Shown here piece after piece: positions 17,151 through 25,028 of a DNA stretch of 64,000 nt (position 1 is the stretch's first letter; every line of letters begins with the position of its first letter). A model generated the notes under the pieces. It searched no databases, was not told the origin of the DNA, and saw only the letters and a program-made list of their open reading frames with translations. The DNA is from Sphingomonas sp. PP-F2F-G114-C0414 (GTDB lineage Bacteria; Pseudomonadota; Alphaproteobacteria; Sphingomonadales; Sphingomonadaceae): assembly GCF_003688595.1 (NCBI RefSeq), contig NZ_RCWT01000009.1, positions 868,001 through 932,000 of the forward strand, given 5' to 3'. The translations under genes and the position numbers were made by a program.

Positions 17151-18149
17151 CTAGGGAAAAAGACTCGGAGACCGTTGGACGCCCTTTCCGGCGTTGCGGC
17201 CTTGGCCGAAGCGCTTGTGCCAAAGCCCGGTGATGATCGGCACTATGATCGATGTCATGATCACGCAGATAGCGACCAACGTCGTGGCATCTTTAGCGAC
17301 GGGCATGAATTCCGGTGCGACGGCGGCGATTGCCAGAGGGTTGGCCACTGCGGCGCCGGCAGTCGACGATGCTGCGATGCCAGCAGTACCGGTGCCTCCG
17401 CCGACCAGAATGTCCGCAATGATCAGCGGCACGCCGGTCGCGACGATTACGAAAAGTGCGAAAACGATCCCAAGCGCAGCCAAGGGTGACATAAGCGTAT
17501 GCAGATCGATCGTATTGCCGAGCGCGAACGCGAAGAAGGGGATCAAGATCTTGCATCCCGGTGAAAAGAAGTCGCGTAACTTCGGATCGAGGTTCCCGAG
17601 AGCAAAGCCCGCCACAAATGGCAATATGGCGCCGACAAATACCGCCACTTTGAAATGCGCTACGCCGGTTGCCCCGAGTATGAGCATGCTCATCAGCGGA
17701 CCGGACTCGATCGAGAGCAGGACGAAAGCCCCGGATTCCTCGCTGCTCCCGAAATTTTGCATCAGCGACGCGTACAGTCCGCCATTGGTCATATCGACTG
17801 CACACACGAGCGCGAGAAGCGACATGCCCGCAAAAAAGCCTGTCTGAACAACGTCCGGCGGAATGTACCGGGACGCGATGGCAACGATCACCCAAGCCGT
17901 GAGAAGCTTGGTCAGCAGCAGGGAACCGGATTTGCGGAGCACCGTCGTGGTCGTGCTGAGATGGACGGATGCGCCGATGCAAAAGAACCAGATCGCAAGG
18001 ATAGGGATGATCCCGGTCATGAGCCCCTGGGTAAAGCCGCTGAAATACGTCGGCGCGCCGGGGGCAAGCGTTCGGCATAATGCGCCAATGAACAGTGGCA
18101 CTATCATCATGCCACCCGGAATGCGGTCGACGCGGTCCTTGATATTCAT
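17151..18149 (-). CDS. kdgT: 2-keto-3-deoxygluconate permease
   Basis: This 332-residue inner-membrane protein belongs to the KdgT family (bile/arsenite/riboflavin-transporter-like fold), with about ten hydrophobic segments and the family features '[19 protein letters not shown]', '[20 protein letters not shown]', '[10 protein letters not shown]' and '[20 protein letters not shown]'. It imports 2-keto-3-deoxygluconate, an intermediate of pectin and alginate breakdown, with protons. The start at 18149 was chosen at [11 protein letters not shown], since upstream residues are not hydrophobic or conserved. No kdgK or pectate gene is adjacent, so it is an orphan in this window, though eda lies about 44 kb away. 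Confidence 0.9.
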   Translation of the reverse strand: MNIKDRVDRIPGGMMIVPLFIGALCRTLAPGAPTYFSGFTQGLMTGIIPILAIWFFCIGASVHLSTTTTVLRKSGSLLLTKLLTAWVIVAIASRYIPPDVVQTGFFAGMSLLALVCAVDMTNGGLYASLMQNFGSSEESGAFVLLSIESGPLMSMLILGATGVAHFKVAVFVGAILPFVAGFALGNLDPKLRDFFSPGCKILIPFFAFALGNTIDLHTLMSPLAALGIVFALFVIVATGVPLIIADILVGGGTGTAGIAASSTAGAAVANPLAIAAVAPEFMPVAKDATTLVAICVIMTSIIVPIITGLWHKRFGQGRNAGKGVQRSPSLFP

Positions 18150-18653
18150 CGGGGCACTGCCCTCGTTGCCTTGGCTGGCTTGATTTCCCGCCGCTCGTAT
18201 GCTTCGAAATTCTTGAGAATGCTGGTCATGTCGGGAGCACCTCGTTCGATCGCCGCGGGAGAAGATTGCTCCGGCCGCGAGCAGAGCACGGAGCAGGCTT
18301 CTACAGGGCAATCACCCCGGCCGCATCTGGCCGAATCGGTACTTTATCGCGAAGCTCGACCGTTTCGACCGGCCTCGCCAATCCTGCATGAGCCGAACGT
18401 CCACAGCGGCGGTAGTCAATAAGGGGTCGATCAGCACTGCGAGAAAGGCGACCCCGCCGCGCGGTGCAGCTATCGCCGCTGACGTGTTCGAAAGCGGTCC
18501 TTCCGCTTTCCTCCCAACCCGGACACTCGCGGACGGCGGATATTCACTCTGCCGCATTCTTTTTAGACAATTAAATCCGCCTATCCCGAAACGTTCGATA
18601 TTGACTCACGATTGCACTCATCGAAAGATTGTTCGATGACGCGGGGGCAGCAA
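18150..18653. other. Intergenic region upstream of kdgT and the secreted-protein gene
   Basis: About 500 bp with no gene that I can support. The last 100 bases are AT-rich, and the divergent promoters of kdgT and the Adhesin_E-like gene are likely to lie here. No clear operator or riboswitch fold is visible. Confidence 0.4.
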
Positions 18654-19079
18654 ATGAACAATTATCTTAAGAAAATAACATCTCTCCTGTTGATTGCAAC
18701 GGTGATCCCGCAACCGGCGTTGGCTACGGAATGGGTACAAACCGCGAGCACTGACGAAGGCACCGTAATCTCGGTGGATAAAGATACAATAGTTCGAAAC
18801 GGTTCGCGCGTGTTCGCATGGGAGAAGTGGGATTACCGCTTAGCTCCCAAAAACCCGAAACGGACGTACATCATCGAAAAAGATCGTCGCGAATACGACT
18901 GCTCGGCAGGCGTATCGAGACTTCGCGAAGCATTAGAATATGATGCGAACGGCAACGTTCTGAAATCGTACAGTTGGGTAGCGGGCGAATCGAGTTATAG
19001 GGCAGCGCCACCGGAGAGTGTGGGCGCCGCGACGTTCAGCGCTGTTTGTGACGGGGCCGGGAGTCCGCCACCTGGATGA
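18654..19079 (+). CDS. Surface-adhesin protein E-like secreted protein
   Basis: A 141-residue exported protein: signal peptide MNNYLKKITSLLLIATVI ending at PALA, then 'EWVQTASTDEGTVISVDKDT', 'SRVFAWEKWDY' and 'DCSAGVSRLREALEYDANG', which resembles the small all-beta Adhesin_E (PF16747) family. Two cysteines (DCSAG and AVCDG) could form a disulfide. I chose the ATG at 18654, which gives the cleanest signal peptide; ATG 18636 is possible. The region has lower GC than average and sits near tRNA-Cys, suggesting acquisition. Export is secure; adhesion is only an inference from the family name. Confidence 0.65.
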   Translation: MNNYLKKITSLLLIATVIPQPALATEWVQTASTDEGTVISVDKDTIVRNGSRVFAWEKWDYRLAPKNPKRTYIIEKDRREYDCSAGVSRLREALEYDANGNVLKSYSWVAGESSYRAAPPESVGAATFSAVCDGAGSPPPG

Positions 19080-19317
19080 CATCGCGACGGTAGCGGAAAA
19101 ACCGAGTGTGGATTCGCCAAGGTCTCTCCCGGCACACCTTTGCAACGGGATTCGTCGGTCACGGCTACCTTTGCGGCGGAGACACCCTCCGCCGCACCCG
19201 TCGGCGGCCAGCTCAAATCGCGGCTTTTTTCACTGCCTGCGTCGCACTGTACCCTAGCGATACCCCGGTCGTAAAGCGCCCACTTGCGGACATTCGTCCG
19301 CTGATTAAGCTAGACTT

Positions 19318-19677
19318 ATGGCTGCTCTCTTAACTCGACTCCTTGCCACTCCATTGCTTGTCGTAATTACGTCAGCGGATGCGTTGCCGGATGGCCCAAC
19401 AATAACAAGGCTATCCGTTTAAGAGCTACGCGCTTGTCACGTCGCAGGCGGGCTGCCGGGAATGATAGCGTTCAATGCTGAAGGCTGTATTCGCCCTTAC
19501 AAAGACGCAGGCAAGATCTGCACGAATGGAAGTGATTGCGAGGGTGAGTGCATTTCGACATCTGGTGCTGCCCACGGCACCACTAAGCAAACTGGCATAT
19601 GCGAGGCCAAGACTGGTCAGTTAAGTTCCCGATCCTTGATAGTGGACGGTACGGTTTCTAACGAACCATGCGCTTAA
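19318..19677 (+). pseudogene. Secreted Cys-rich protein broken by an in-frame stop
   Basis: A single frame runs from ATG 19318 to 19677 and is interrupted only by TAA at 19420-19422. Before the stop is a signal peptide (AALLTRLLATPLLVVITSAD). After it comes a Cys-rich domain with 'CHVAGG', 'CIRPYKDAGKICTNGSDCEG' and 'GICEAK', which looks like one small secreted protein with several disulfides. One nonsense change therefore separates the leader from the mature domain. It could be a recent pseudogene, a sequencing error, or a rare readthrough; the first is the simplest. The homologous family is not recognised with certainty. Confidence 0.6.
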
Positions 19678-19814
19678 AACTAAGTCAGAACGCTCCTCAG
19701 CGGACGTCCGCTTTCCTCCCATTTCAGACATTCCAGCCGACCAGCAATCGACGAAATTCGCGATTAGACCTAGTTAGCCAGCGCTAAGTAACTGAAAATC
19801 ACAGTTAGCTAATT

Positions 19815-19888
19815 TGGAGGCCCGACCGGGAATCGAACCCGGGTGCGAGGATTTGCAGTCCTCTACGTCACCACTCCGCCATCGGGCC
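19815..19888 (-). tRNA. tRNA-Cys (GCA anticodon)
   Basis: The minus strand folds as a tRNA: acceptor stem GGCCCGA with TCGGGCC, anticodon loop ACTGCAAA with anticodon GCA, T-arm CCGGGTTCGATTCCCGG, discriminator T and an encoded CCA. The AT-rich accessory patch lies immediately beyond its 3' end. Confidence 0.96.
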
Positions 19889-20364
19889 CCGATGCGTGAA
19901 GGCGGCGCAAATGCTTCGTTTTGGGCGGCGGGTCAACCGGGAGTTTGCAGATCGCGGCGAATTGTCGCGATCGGTGCGGCGGGGGCGCGCAAACCGACCG
20001 GCCGTTCCTCGAAGCGCGGTCTGGTCACGACGGTTGCGGGGCACTGGATGCGGTGAGCCGCAGGGCGCGAGGGCGATTTGCGCGGGACGACGGTCGGTTT
20101 GCTTGCTAGAGGAGCCACAGAGGTGTTGCCGTGGACTTCCGCATGCGCCCTCGACGTCCCGCCCGCGGCATCTCGGTGTCACACGGGCGGGCGGGGCGTC
20201 ACCCTCCCAGCATCGGCCCTCTTCCGCACTTCGTCGCGTCGTGCGGGGGCTTCCGCCTGTTTTGAACCAAACGCGCGCTTGGCGTAGCGCGGGGCGCGCG
20301 ATATCAGGTCATCACGACAACTAGTGTATTGCACATGTAAAACAGCTGTGCGACAGGATAAGCC
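19889..20364. other. Intergenic region between tRNA-Cys and pcm, with one strong hairpin
   Basis: About 475 bp with no supported protein gene; several open frames here look like noise from high GC. One inverted repeat stands out: GACGTCCCGCCCG at 20153-20165 pairs with CGGGCGGGGCGTC at 20188-20200 across a 22-nt loop. An untested small RNA or hairpin is possible. The last 40 bases are AT-richer and probably hold the pcm promoter. Confidence 0.4.
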
Positions 20365-21084
20365 ATGACGACGATGAGCATCGACACCGCCCAGCCCGCC
20401 ACGCGCCCGATCGGCGGCGCAGGCACCGGCCCCACCGCATCGGCATTCGACGGCATGCGCCACGCGATGGTCGCCAGCCAGCTGCGCACCAACGCGGTCA
20501 ACGACCAGCGCGTGGTCGCGGCGATGGCGCGGGTGCCGCGCGAGACGTTCATGCCTGAGGCCGTCCGGTCGATCGCCTACCGCGACACCGCGATCCCGCT
20601 CGGCGGCGGTCGCTATGCCAACCTGCCGATGGCGACCGGCCGGCTGCTGACCGAAGCGTATCTGACCGCCAGCGACCGCGTGCTGCTGATCGGTGCGGCA
20701 AGCGGCTACACCGCCGCGGTGTTGTCCGAGATCGTCGCCTCGGTGGTCGCGGTGGAGAGCGATCCGGCGTTGGTCGCGACCGCACGCACGGCGCTGGCCG
20801 GGGTCGGCAACGTCGAACTCGTCGAGGGGGCGATGACGGACGGTAGCGCTGCCGGGGCGCCCTATGACGTGCTGATCGTCGACGGCGCGGTCGAATCGGT
20901 GCCCGATGCGCTGATCGCGCAGGTCCGTCCGGGCGGCCGGGTCGTCGCCGGGATCGCCGAGCGCGGGCTGACCCGGTTGGCGGCAGGACGAAAGACCGAC
21001 GGCGGTTTCGCGCTGGTGGCTTTCGTCGACGTCGAATGCGTCACGCTACCCGGCTTCGATACGCCCAAATCCTTCAAGTTCTGA
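20365..21084 (+). CDS. Protein-L-isoaspartate O-methyltransferase family protein
   Basis: A 239-residue SAM-dependent methyltransferase of the PCMT family. After a 25-residue variable N terminus come 'RHAMVASQLRTNAVNDQRVV' and 'VPRETFMPEAVRSIAY', typical PCMT openings, then motif I as 'VLLIGAASGYTAAVLSEI' and later 'YDVLIVDGAVESVPDALI'. Motif I usually reads GxGxGY; here GAASGY is a variation. PCMT repairs damaged Asn/Asp residues, but in alphaproteobacteria the copy beside tolC is usually diverged, so its true substrate is uncertain. It ends 8 bases before tolC. Confidence 0.87.
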   Translation: MTTMSIDTAQPATRPIGGAGTGPTASAFDGMRHAMVASQLRTNAVNDQRVVAAMARVPRETFMPEAVRSIAYRDTAIPLGGGRYANLPMATGRLLTEAYLTASDRVLLIGAASGYTAAVLSEIVASVVAVESDPALVATARTALAGVGNVELVEGAMTDGSAAGAPYDVLIVDGAVESVPDALIAQVRPGGRVVAGIAERGLTRLAAGRKTDGGFALVAFVDVECVTLPGFDTPKSFKF

Positions 21085-21092
21085 GGCAGACC

Positions 21093-22619
21093 ATGCCGCG
21101 CACCGCTCATATTCGTCGTTTGTTTCTGGGTGTTGCGCTGGTTTACGGCGCTGCACCGGTTGGCGCCGAAACGCTGCGCGAGGCGCTGGTCAAGGCGTAC
21201 AACACCAACCCGACGATCACCGGTCAGCGCGCCGCCCTGCGCGCGAGCGACGAGAACGTGCCGATCGCGCGCGCGACCGGACTGCCGTCGGTGAACGCGA
21301 CCGGCGACTATACCGAGTTCGTGGTGACCGCGCAGAACAGCTTCATCGCACCCCCTCGGCAGGCGGTGGCGCGCGCGAACGTGTCGATCCCGCTGTATTT
21401 GGGCGGTCAGGTCCGAAATTCGGTGGCCGCCGCCAAGACGCGCGTCGAGGGCGGCCGCGCGACGCTGCGCGGGACCGAGGCGGATCTCTTCACCAACGTC
21501 GTCAGCGCGTACATGAACGTGATCCGCGACGAATCGATCGTCGGGCTCAACACGCAGAACGTCCGCGTGCTCGACGTCAATCTCCAGGCCAGTCGCGATC
21601 GGTTCCAGGTCGGCGACCTGACGCGCACCGACGTCGCGCAGTCCGAGGCGCGTCTCGCGCTCGCCCGCGCGCAGCTTCAATCCGCACAGGCGCAGCTGAT
21701 CTCCAGCCGGGAGAACTACATCCAGCTGGTCGGCACGCCGCCCGGCACGCTCGAGCCACCGCCGGTGTTGCCGCATCTGCCCGACAGCCCGGCATCGGCG
21801 GTGACGGTGGCGATCGACAATAATCCGACCCTGCTCGCCGCCGCAAAGGAGCGCGATGCGACTCGTTACGACATCGGCGTGGCGCGCGCGACTCGCCTGC
21901 CGCAGATCAGCGCGACGGGCGGCGCGGGCTACACCAATTATCTCGGGTCGATCAGCAAGACCAACGGCGTCGCCGCGTTTCCCAACGCGAACAAGACGGT
22001 GCAGGGCGGGCTGTCGCTGACCCTGCCGCTGTTCCAGGGCGGGCGTCCCGCGGCACAGGTCCGGCAGGCCGAGGCGCTCAGCTCGCGCGCGATCGAGAAC
22101 GTGACTGCGACCGAGCGCAACGTCATCTCGCAGGCGCGCTCTGCCTATGCGGTGTGGCGGTCGTCGGAGCAGGTGATCCAGTCGTCGGAAACCGCGGTCA
22201 ACGCGAACAAGCTGAGCCTGGAGGGCGTCCGTGCCGAGAACAGCGTGGGCACGCGGACGATCCTCGATATCCTCAACGCGGAGCAGGAATTGCTCAACAG
22301 CCAGGTCACGCTGGTGACGGCGCGGCGCGATGCGTATGTCGCGGGCTTCGCGTTGCTCGCCGCGATGGGGCAGGCGGAGGCGCGCGACCTGGGGCTCGAC
22401 GGCGGCGTGCTTTACGATCCGGTCGCCAATTACAAGCGGGTCAGCCACAAGATCTGGGACTTCGGCGGCGACGGCGAACCTGCTGCGGTCGCGACCAGCA
22501 CCGCGCAATCGCCCGCGCAGGACGCGCATGTTCAGCCGCAAAGCGATCCGTTGCTCGCAACGCCAGTTGACAGGAACCCAGCATTGACGACAGGTATGGA
22601 CGCGCCGAGCCGCCGATAG
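21093..22619 (+). CDS. tolC: TolC family outer-membrane efflux protein
   Basis: A 508-residue outer-membrane channel. Signal peptide MPRTAHIRRLFLGVALVYGA is cleaved near AAPVGA. Two OEP repeats follow, with long coiled helices, for example 'LREALVKAYNTNPTITGQRA' in the first half and 'VRQAEALSSRAIENVTATER' in the second. The conserved 'YLGGQVRNSVAAAKTRVEGG' and 'LFQGGRPAAQVRQAEALSSR' equivalents mark the two beta-strand regions. It works with inner-membrane type I secretion or RND partners, none of which is nearby. It shares the pcm-tolC arrangement of alphaproteobacteria and is followed by the PopZ-like gene. Confidence 0.93.
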   Translation: MPRTAHIRRLFLGVALVYGAAPVGAETLREALVKAYNTNPTITGQRAALRASDENVPIARATGLPSVNATGDYTEFVVTAQNSFIAPPRQAVARANVSIPLYLGGQVRNSVAAAKTRVEGGRATLRGTEADLFTNVVSAYMNVIRDESIVGLNTQNVRVLDVNLQASRDRFQVGDLTRTDVAQSEARLALARAQLQSAQAQLISSRENYIQLVGTPPGTLEPPPVLPHLPDSPASAVTVAIDNNPTLLAAAKERDATRYDIGVARATRLPQISATGGAGYTNYLGSISKTNGVAAFPNANKTVQGGLSLTLPLFQGGRPAAQVRQAEALSSRAIENVTATERNVISQARSAYAVWRSSEQVIQSSETAVNANKLSLEGVRAENSVGTRTILDILNAEQELLNSQVTLVTARRDAYVAGFALLAAMGQAEARDLGLDGGVLYDPVANYKRVSHKIWDFGGDGEPAAVATSTAQSPAQDAHVQPQSDPLLATPVDRNPALTTGMDAPSRR

Positions 22620-22646
22620 GGGCGTCGCGCGGCCGCGGGGTTTGGG

Positions 22647-23216
22647 ATGGTCCGGATGGGGGATATCAGTGCGGAGCCGTCGATGGAGGAAATCCTCTCG
22701 TCGATCAAACGGATCATTGCCGAAGAGGGCGATACGATGCCCGGTCGTAACCGCCGTCCGTCGCGGCCGATGCCGTCGCCGGTCGATCGCGACGCCTATC
22801 TGGACGGCGGCGCCGATGCTGACGACGACGAAATCCTCGAACTGAGCGATCCCATGCCGATGGTCGACCGTACGCCCCGCACCCCGAAATCTCCGGTGCT
22901 GTCTTCCGTCGATGCGGTCGCCGAGTCGCGCCAGTCCGCGCCGAAGCCGCTGCCGGTCGATGCGCCCGCGACGGCCGCCGCACCGACCGATCGCCCGATC
23001 GTCTCGCGCGAAACGGCCGCTGCAACGCGTGCGCCGCTCGAAGCGTTGACGCGGATGATGGTGAAACCCGATGCCAACAGCGACGGGACGCTCGAAGGCC
23101 TCGTCCGCGAGATGTTGCGGCCGATGCTGCGCGAATGGATGGACGCGAACCTGCCCGGCCTGGTCGAGGACATGGTCGCGCGCGAGATCGCCAAGATCAT
23201 GAACCAGCAGCCCTGA
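22647..23216 (+). CDS. popZ: PopZ-like DUF2497 family protein
   Basis: This 189-residue protein is an acidic, Pro-rich polymer-forming protein of the PopZ family. The N-terminal motif 'EPSMEEILSSIKRIIAEEG' and the C-terminal helices (LEGLVREMLRPMLREWMDAN and LVEDMVAREIAKIM) match the PopZ ends, joined by a low-complexity acidic and proline-rich linker. In Caulobacter it assembles at the cell poles, anchors the ParB-parS centromere and recruits cell-cycle factors including CckA-pathway proteins. In Caulobacter popZ is close to valS; here they are also close, with a LOV kinase between. A start at the second ATG (22656) is possible. Confidence 0.88.
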   Translation: MVRMGDISAEPSMEEILSSIKRIIAEEGDTMPGRNRRPSRPMPSPVDRDAYLDGGADADDDEILELSDPMPMVDRTPRTPKSPVLSSVDAVAESRQSAPKPLPVDAPATAAAPTDRPIVSRETAAATRAPLEALTRMMVKPDANSDGTLEGLVREMLRPMLREWMDANLPGLVEDMVAREIAKIMNQQP

Positions 23217-23339
23217 TCCGAGCGGCGGACGCGCGCGTCTGCCGTTCATATCGCTGGACACCTCAAGTGGGTTGCCAACGCGGTCGATTTGGTTTTATCG
23301 CTGCGGAACAACGCCGTGCGATGCGGTGTTTTACTATCC

Positions 23340-24944
23340 ATGTCCGATACCGAGACCGTTAGCCCCGCCGAAAAACCGGCAATTCCTGCGTCGCACGGCG
23401 GGCAGAACGACTTTTCGTCCGCGGACACCAACAGCGATATCTTCTTTGCTGCGGTGAAGACCACGCGGATGCCGATGGTCGTCACCGACCCGCACCGCGA
23501 CGACAACCCGATCATCTTCTGCAACGAGGCTTTCTCGTTCCTGAGCGGCTATTCGCAGGACGAGATTCTCGGCCGCAACTGCCGGTTCCTGCAAGGTCCC
23601 GAGACCGACCGCACCGCCGTCGCCGAAGTCCGCGCGGCGATCGCGAACCGCGAGGAAGTCGCGGTCGAGATCCTCAACTACCGCAAGAACGGCTCGACCT
23701 TCTGGAACGCGCTGTTTGTCTCGCCGGTGTTCGGCGAGGACGGCACACTCAAATATTTCTTCGCCAGCCAGCTCGACATCTCACGTCGGCGCGAGGCCGA
23801 GGAGGCGCTCCACGAGGCGCAGCGGATGGAGGCGGTCGGCAAGCTGACCGGTGGGATCGCGCACGATTTCAACAACCTGTTGCAAGTCATCCAGGGCTAT
23901 GCCGACATCCTCGACGCGCGGATCGATCCCGACGACAAGTCGGCACGCCGCGCGGTCGACGCGATTTCGACCTCCGCCACGCGCGCCGCGACCCTGACGC
24001 AGCAGTTGCTCGCGTTCGCGCGGAAACAGGAATTGCGCGACCGGTTGATGAACCTCAACCAGCTGATCGGCGACTTCCGCGTGATCCTCGAACGTAGCGT
24101 CGGTAGCGGCATCACGCTCAAGCGCGATTTGGCGGAGGATCTGTGGAACTGCCGCGTCGATCCTGTCCAGGCCGAGATGGCGTTGCTCAACATCATCGCC
24201 AACGCGCGCGATGCCACGGGCGGCGCGGGCAAGGTCACGATCGCGACGCGCAACGCGGTGCTGCCCGAGGATGCCAGCCTCGCCAAGCTCGAACCCGGCG
24301 AATATGTTGTCGTCAGCATCTGCGACGACGGCCCCGGCGTCGACCTGACGACCGCCGACAAGCTGTTCGAACCGTTCTACACCACCAAGGAAATGGGCAA
24401 GGGCGCCGGGCTCGGCCTCGCGATGGTGTACGGCTTCATGCGCCAGTCGGGCGGTTTGGCGACCGTCCGCAACGGCGCTGGCGGCGGCGCGGAATTCTCG
24501 CTGTACTTCCCGCGCGCCAGTGGTGCGGTCGAGCGCAAGCCTGCCGCCCCGCTCGCGCCGCGCACCGGTGGCGCCGAGCGCGTGCTGATGGTCGAGGATC
24601 AGATCGAAGTCGGCGAACTCGGCCGCACGATTCTCGAGGATCTCGGCTACGAGGTCGTGCTGGTGAACAGCGCGCGCAGTGCGCTCGATACGCTGGCGGG
24701 TGATTCCGATTTCAAGCTGCTGTTCACCGATATCCTCATGCCCGGCGGGATGAACGGCGTCGCGCTCGCGCAGTCGGTGCGGCGCGATTATCCGCATACT
24801 GCGGTGCTGCTGACCACCGGGTTCGCCGACGAGGCGATCGACGAGGGCAGCCGGTCGTTCGAGCTGATCCGCAAGCCGTACCGCCGCAACGAACTGAACG
24901 AGAGGATCCGGCAGGTGCTCGACAAGCCGGGGGCCCGTACCTGA
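23340..24944 (+). CDS. LOV-domain blue-light hybrid histidine kinase
   Basis: A 534-residue cytosolic photoreceptor kinase. The LOV domain (about 35-150) has the flavin-binding motif GRNCRFLQG, with Cys81 expected to form the adduct with FMN in blue light. A HisKA domain follows with phospho-acceptor His175 in GGIAHDFNNLL, then HATPase_c with 'NIIANARDATGGAG', 'DDGPGVD' and 'GAGLGLAMVYG'. A C-terminal receiver domain (about 413-530) has Asp464 (LFTDILMPGG) and Lys512 (RKPYR). This layout matches the P. syringae LOV-HK-RR. The start at 23340 excludes 17 poorly fitting residues. Light should change autophosphorylation; the output target is not apparent. It interrupts the popZ-valS pair. Confidence 0.93.
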   Translation: MSDTETVSPAEKPAIPASHGGQNDFSSADTNSDIFFAAVKTTRMPMVVTDPHRDDNPIIFCNEAFSFLSGYSQDEILGRNCRFLQGPETDRTAVAEVRAAIANREEVAVEILNYRKNGSTFWNALFVSPVFGEDGTLKYFFASQLDISRRREAEEALHEAQRMEAVGKLTGGIAHDFNNLLQVIQGYADILDARIDPDDKSARRAVDAISTSATRAATLTQQLLAFARKQELRDRLMNLNQLIGDFRVILERSVGSGITLKRDLAEDLWNCRVDPVQAEMALLNIIANARDATGGAGKVTIATRNAVLPEDASLAKLEPGEYVVVSICDDGPGVDLTTADKLFEPFYTTKEMGKGAGLGLAMVYGFMRQSGGLATVRNGAGGGAEFSLYFPRASGAVERKPAAPLAPRTGGAERVLMVEDQIEVGELGRTILEDLGYEVVLVNSARSALDTLAGDSDFKLLFTDILMPGGMNGVALAQSVRRDYPHTAVLLTTGFADEAIDEGSRSFELIRKPYRRNELNERIRQVLDKPGART

Positions 24945-24995
24945 CGTTGGCGTACCTGACGTTGGCGTACCTGACGTTGGCGTACCTGAGGCTGG
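24936..24995. repeat. 15-bp tandem repeat, four copies
   Basis: Unit CGTACCTGACGTTGG at 24936, 24951 and 24966, with a diverged fourth copy CGTACCTGAGGCTGG at 24981. The first copy contains the last codons and stop of the LOV kinase gene; the rest lies between this stop and valS. Copy number could vary between strains. Confidence 0.95.
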
Positions 24996-25028
24996 CCTAG
25001 CGCGGGCACGCTCGCTAAGGCTCGGCGC

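Noticed and set aside
20862..23261. Very long open frame on the minus strand opposite pcm, tolC and popZ
   Set aside because: It is antisense to three recognised genes, is Arg/Asp/His-rich in the way of GC-rich shadow frames, and has no start or domain evidence.
24936..24995. CRISPR array
   Set aside because: Units are 15 bp with no spacers, and no cas gene is near; it is a simple tandem repeat.
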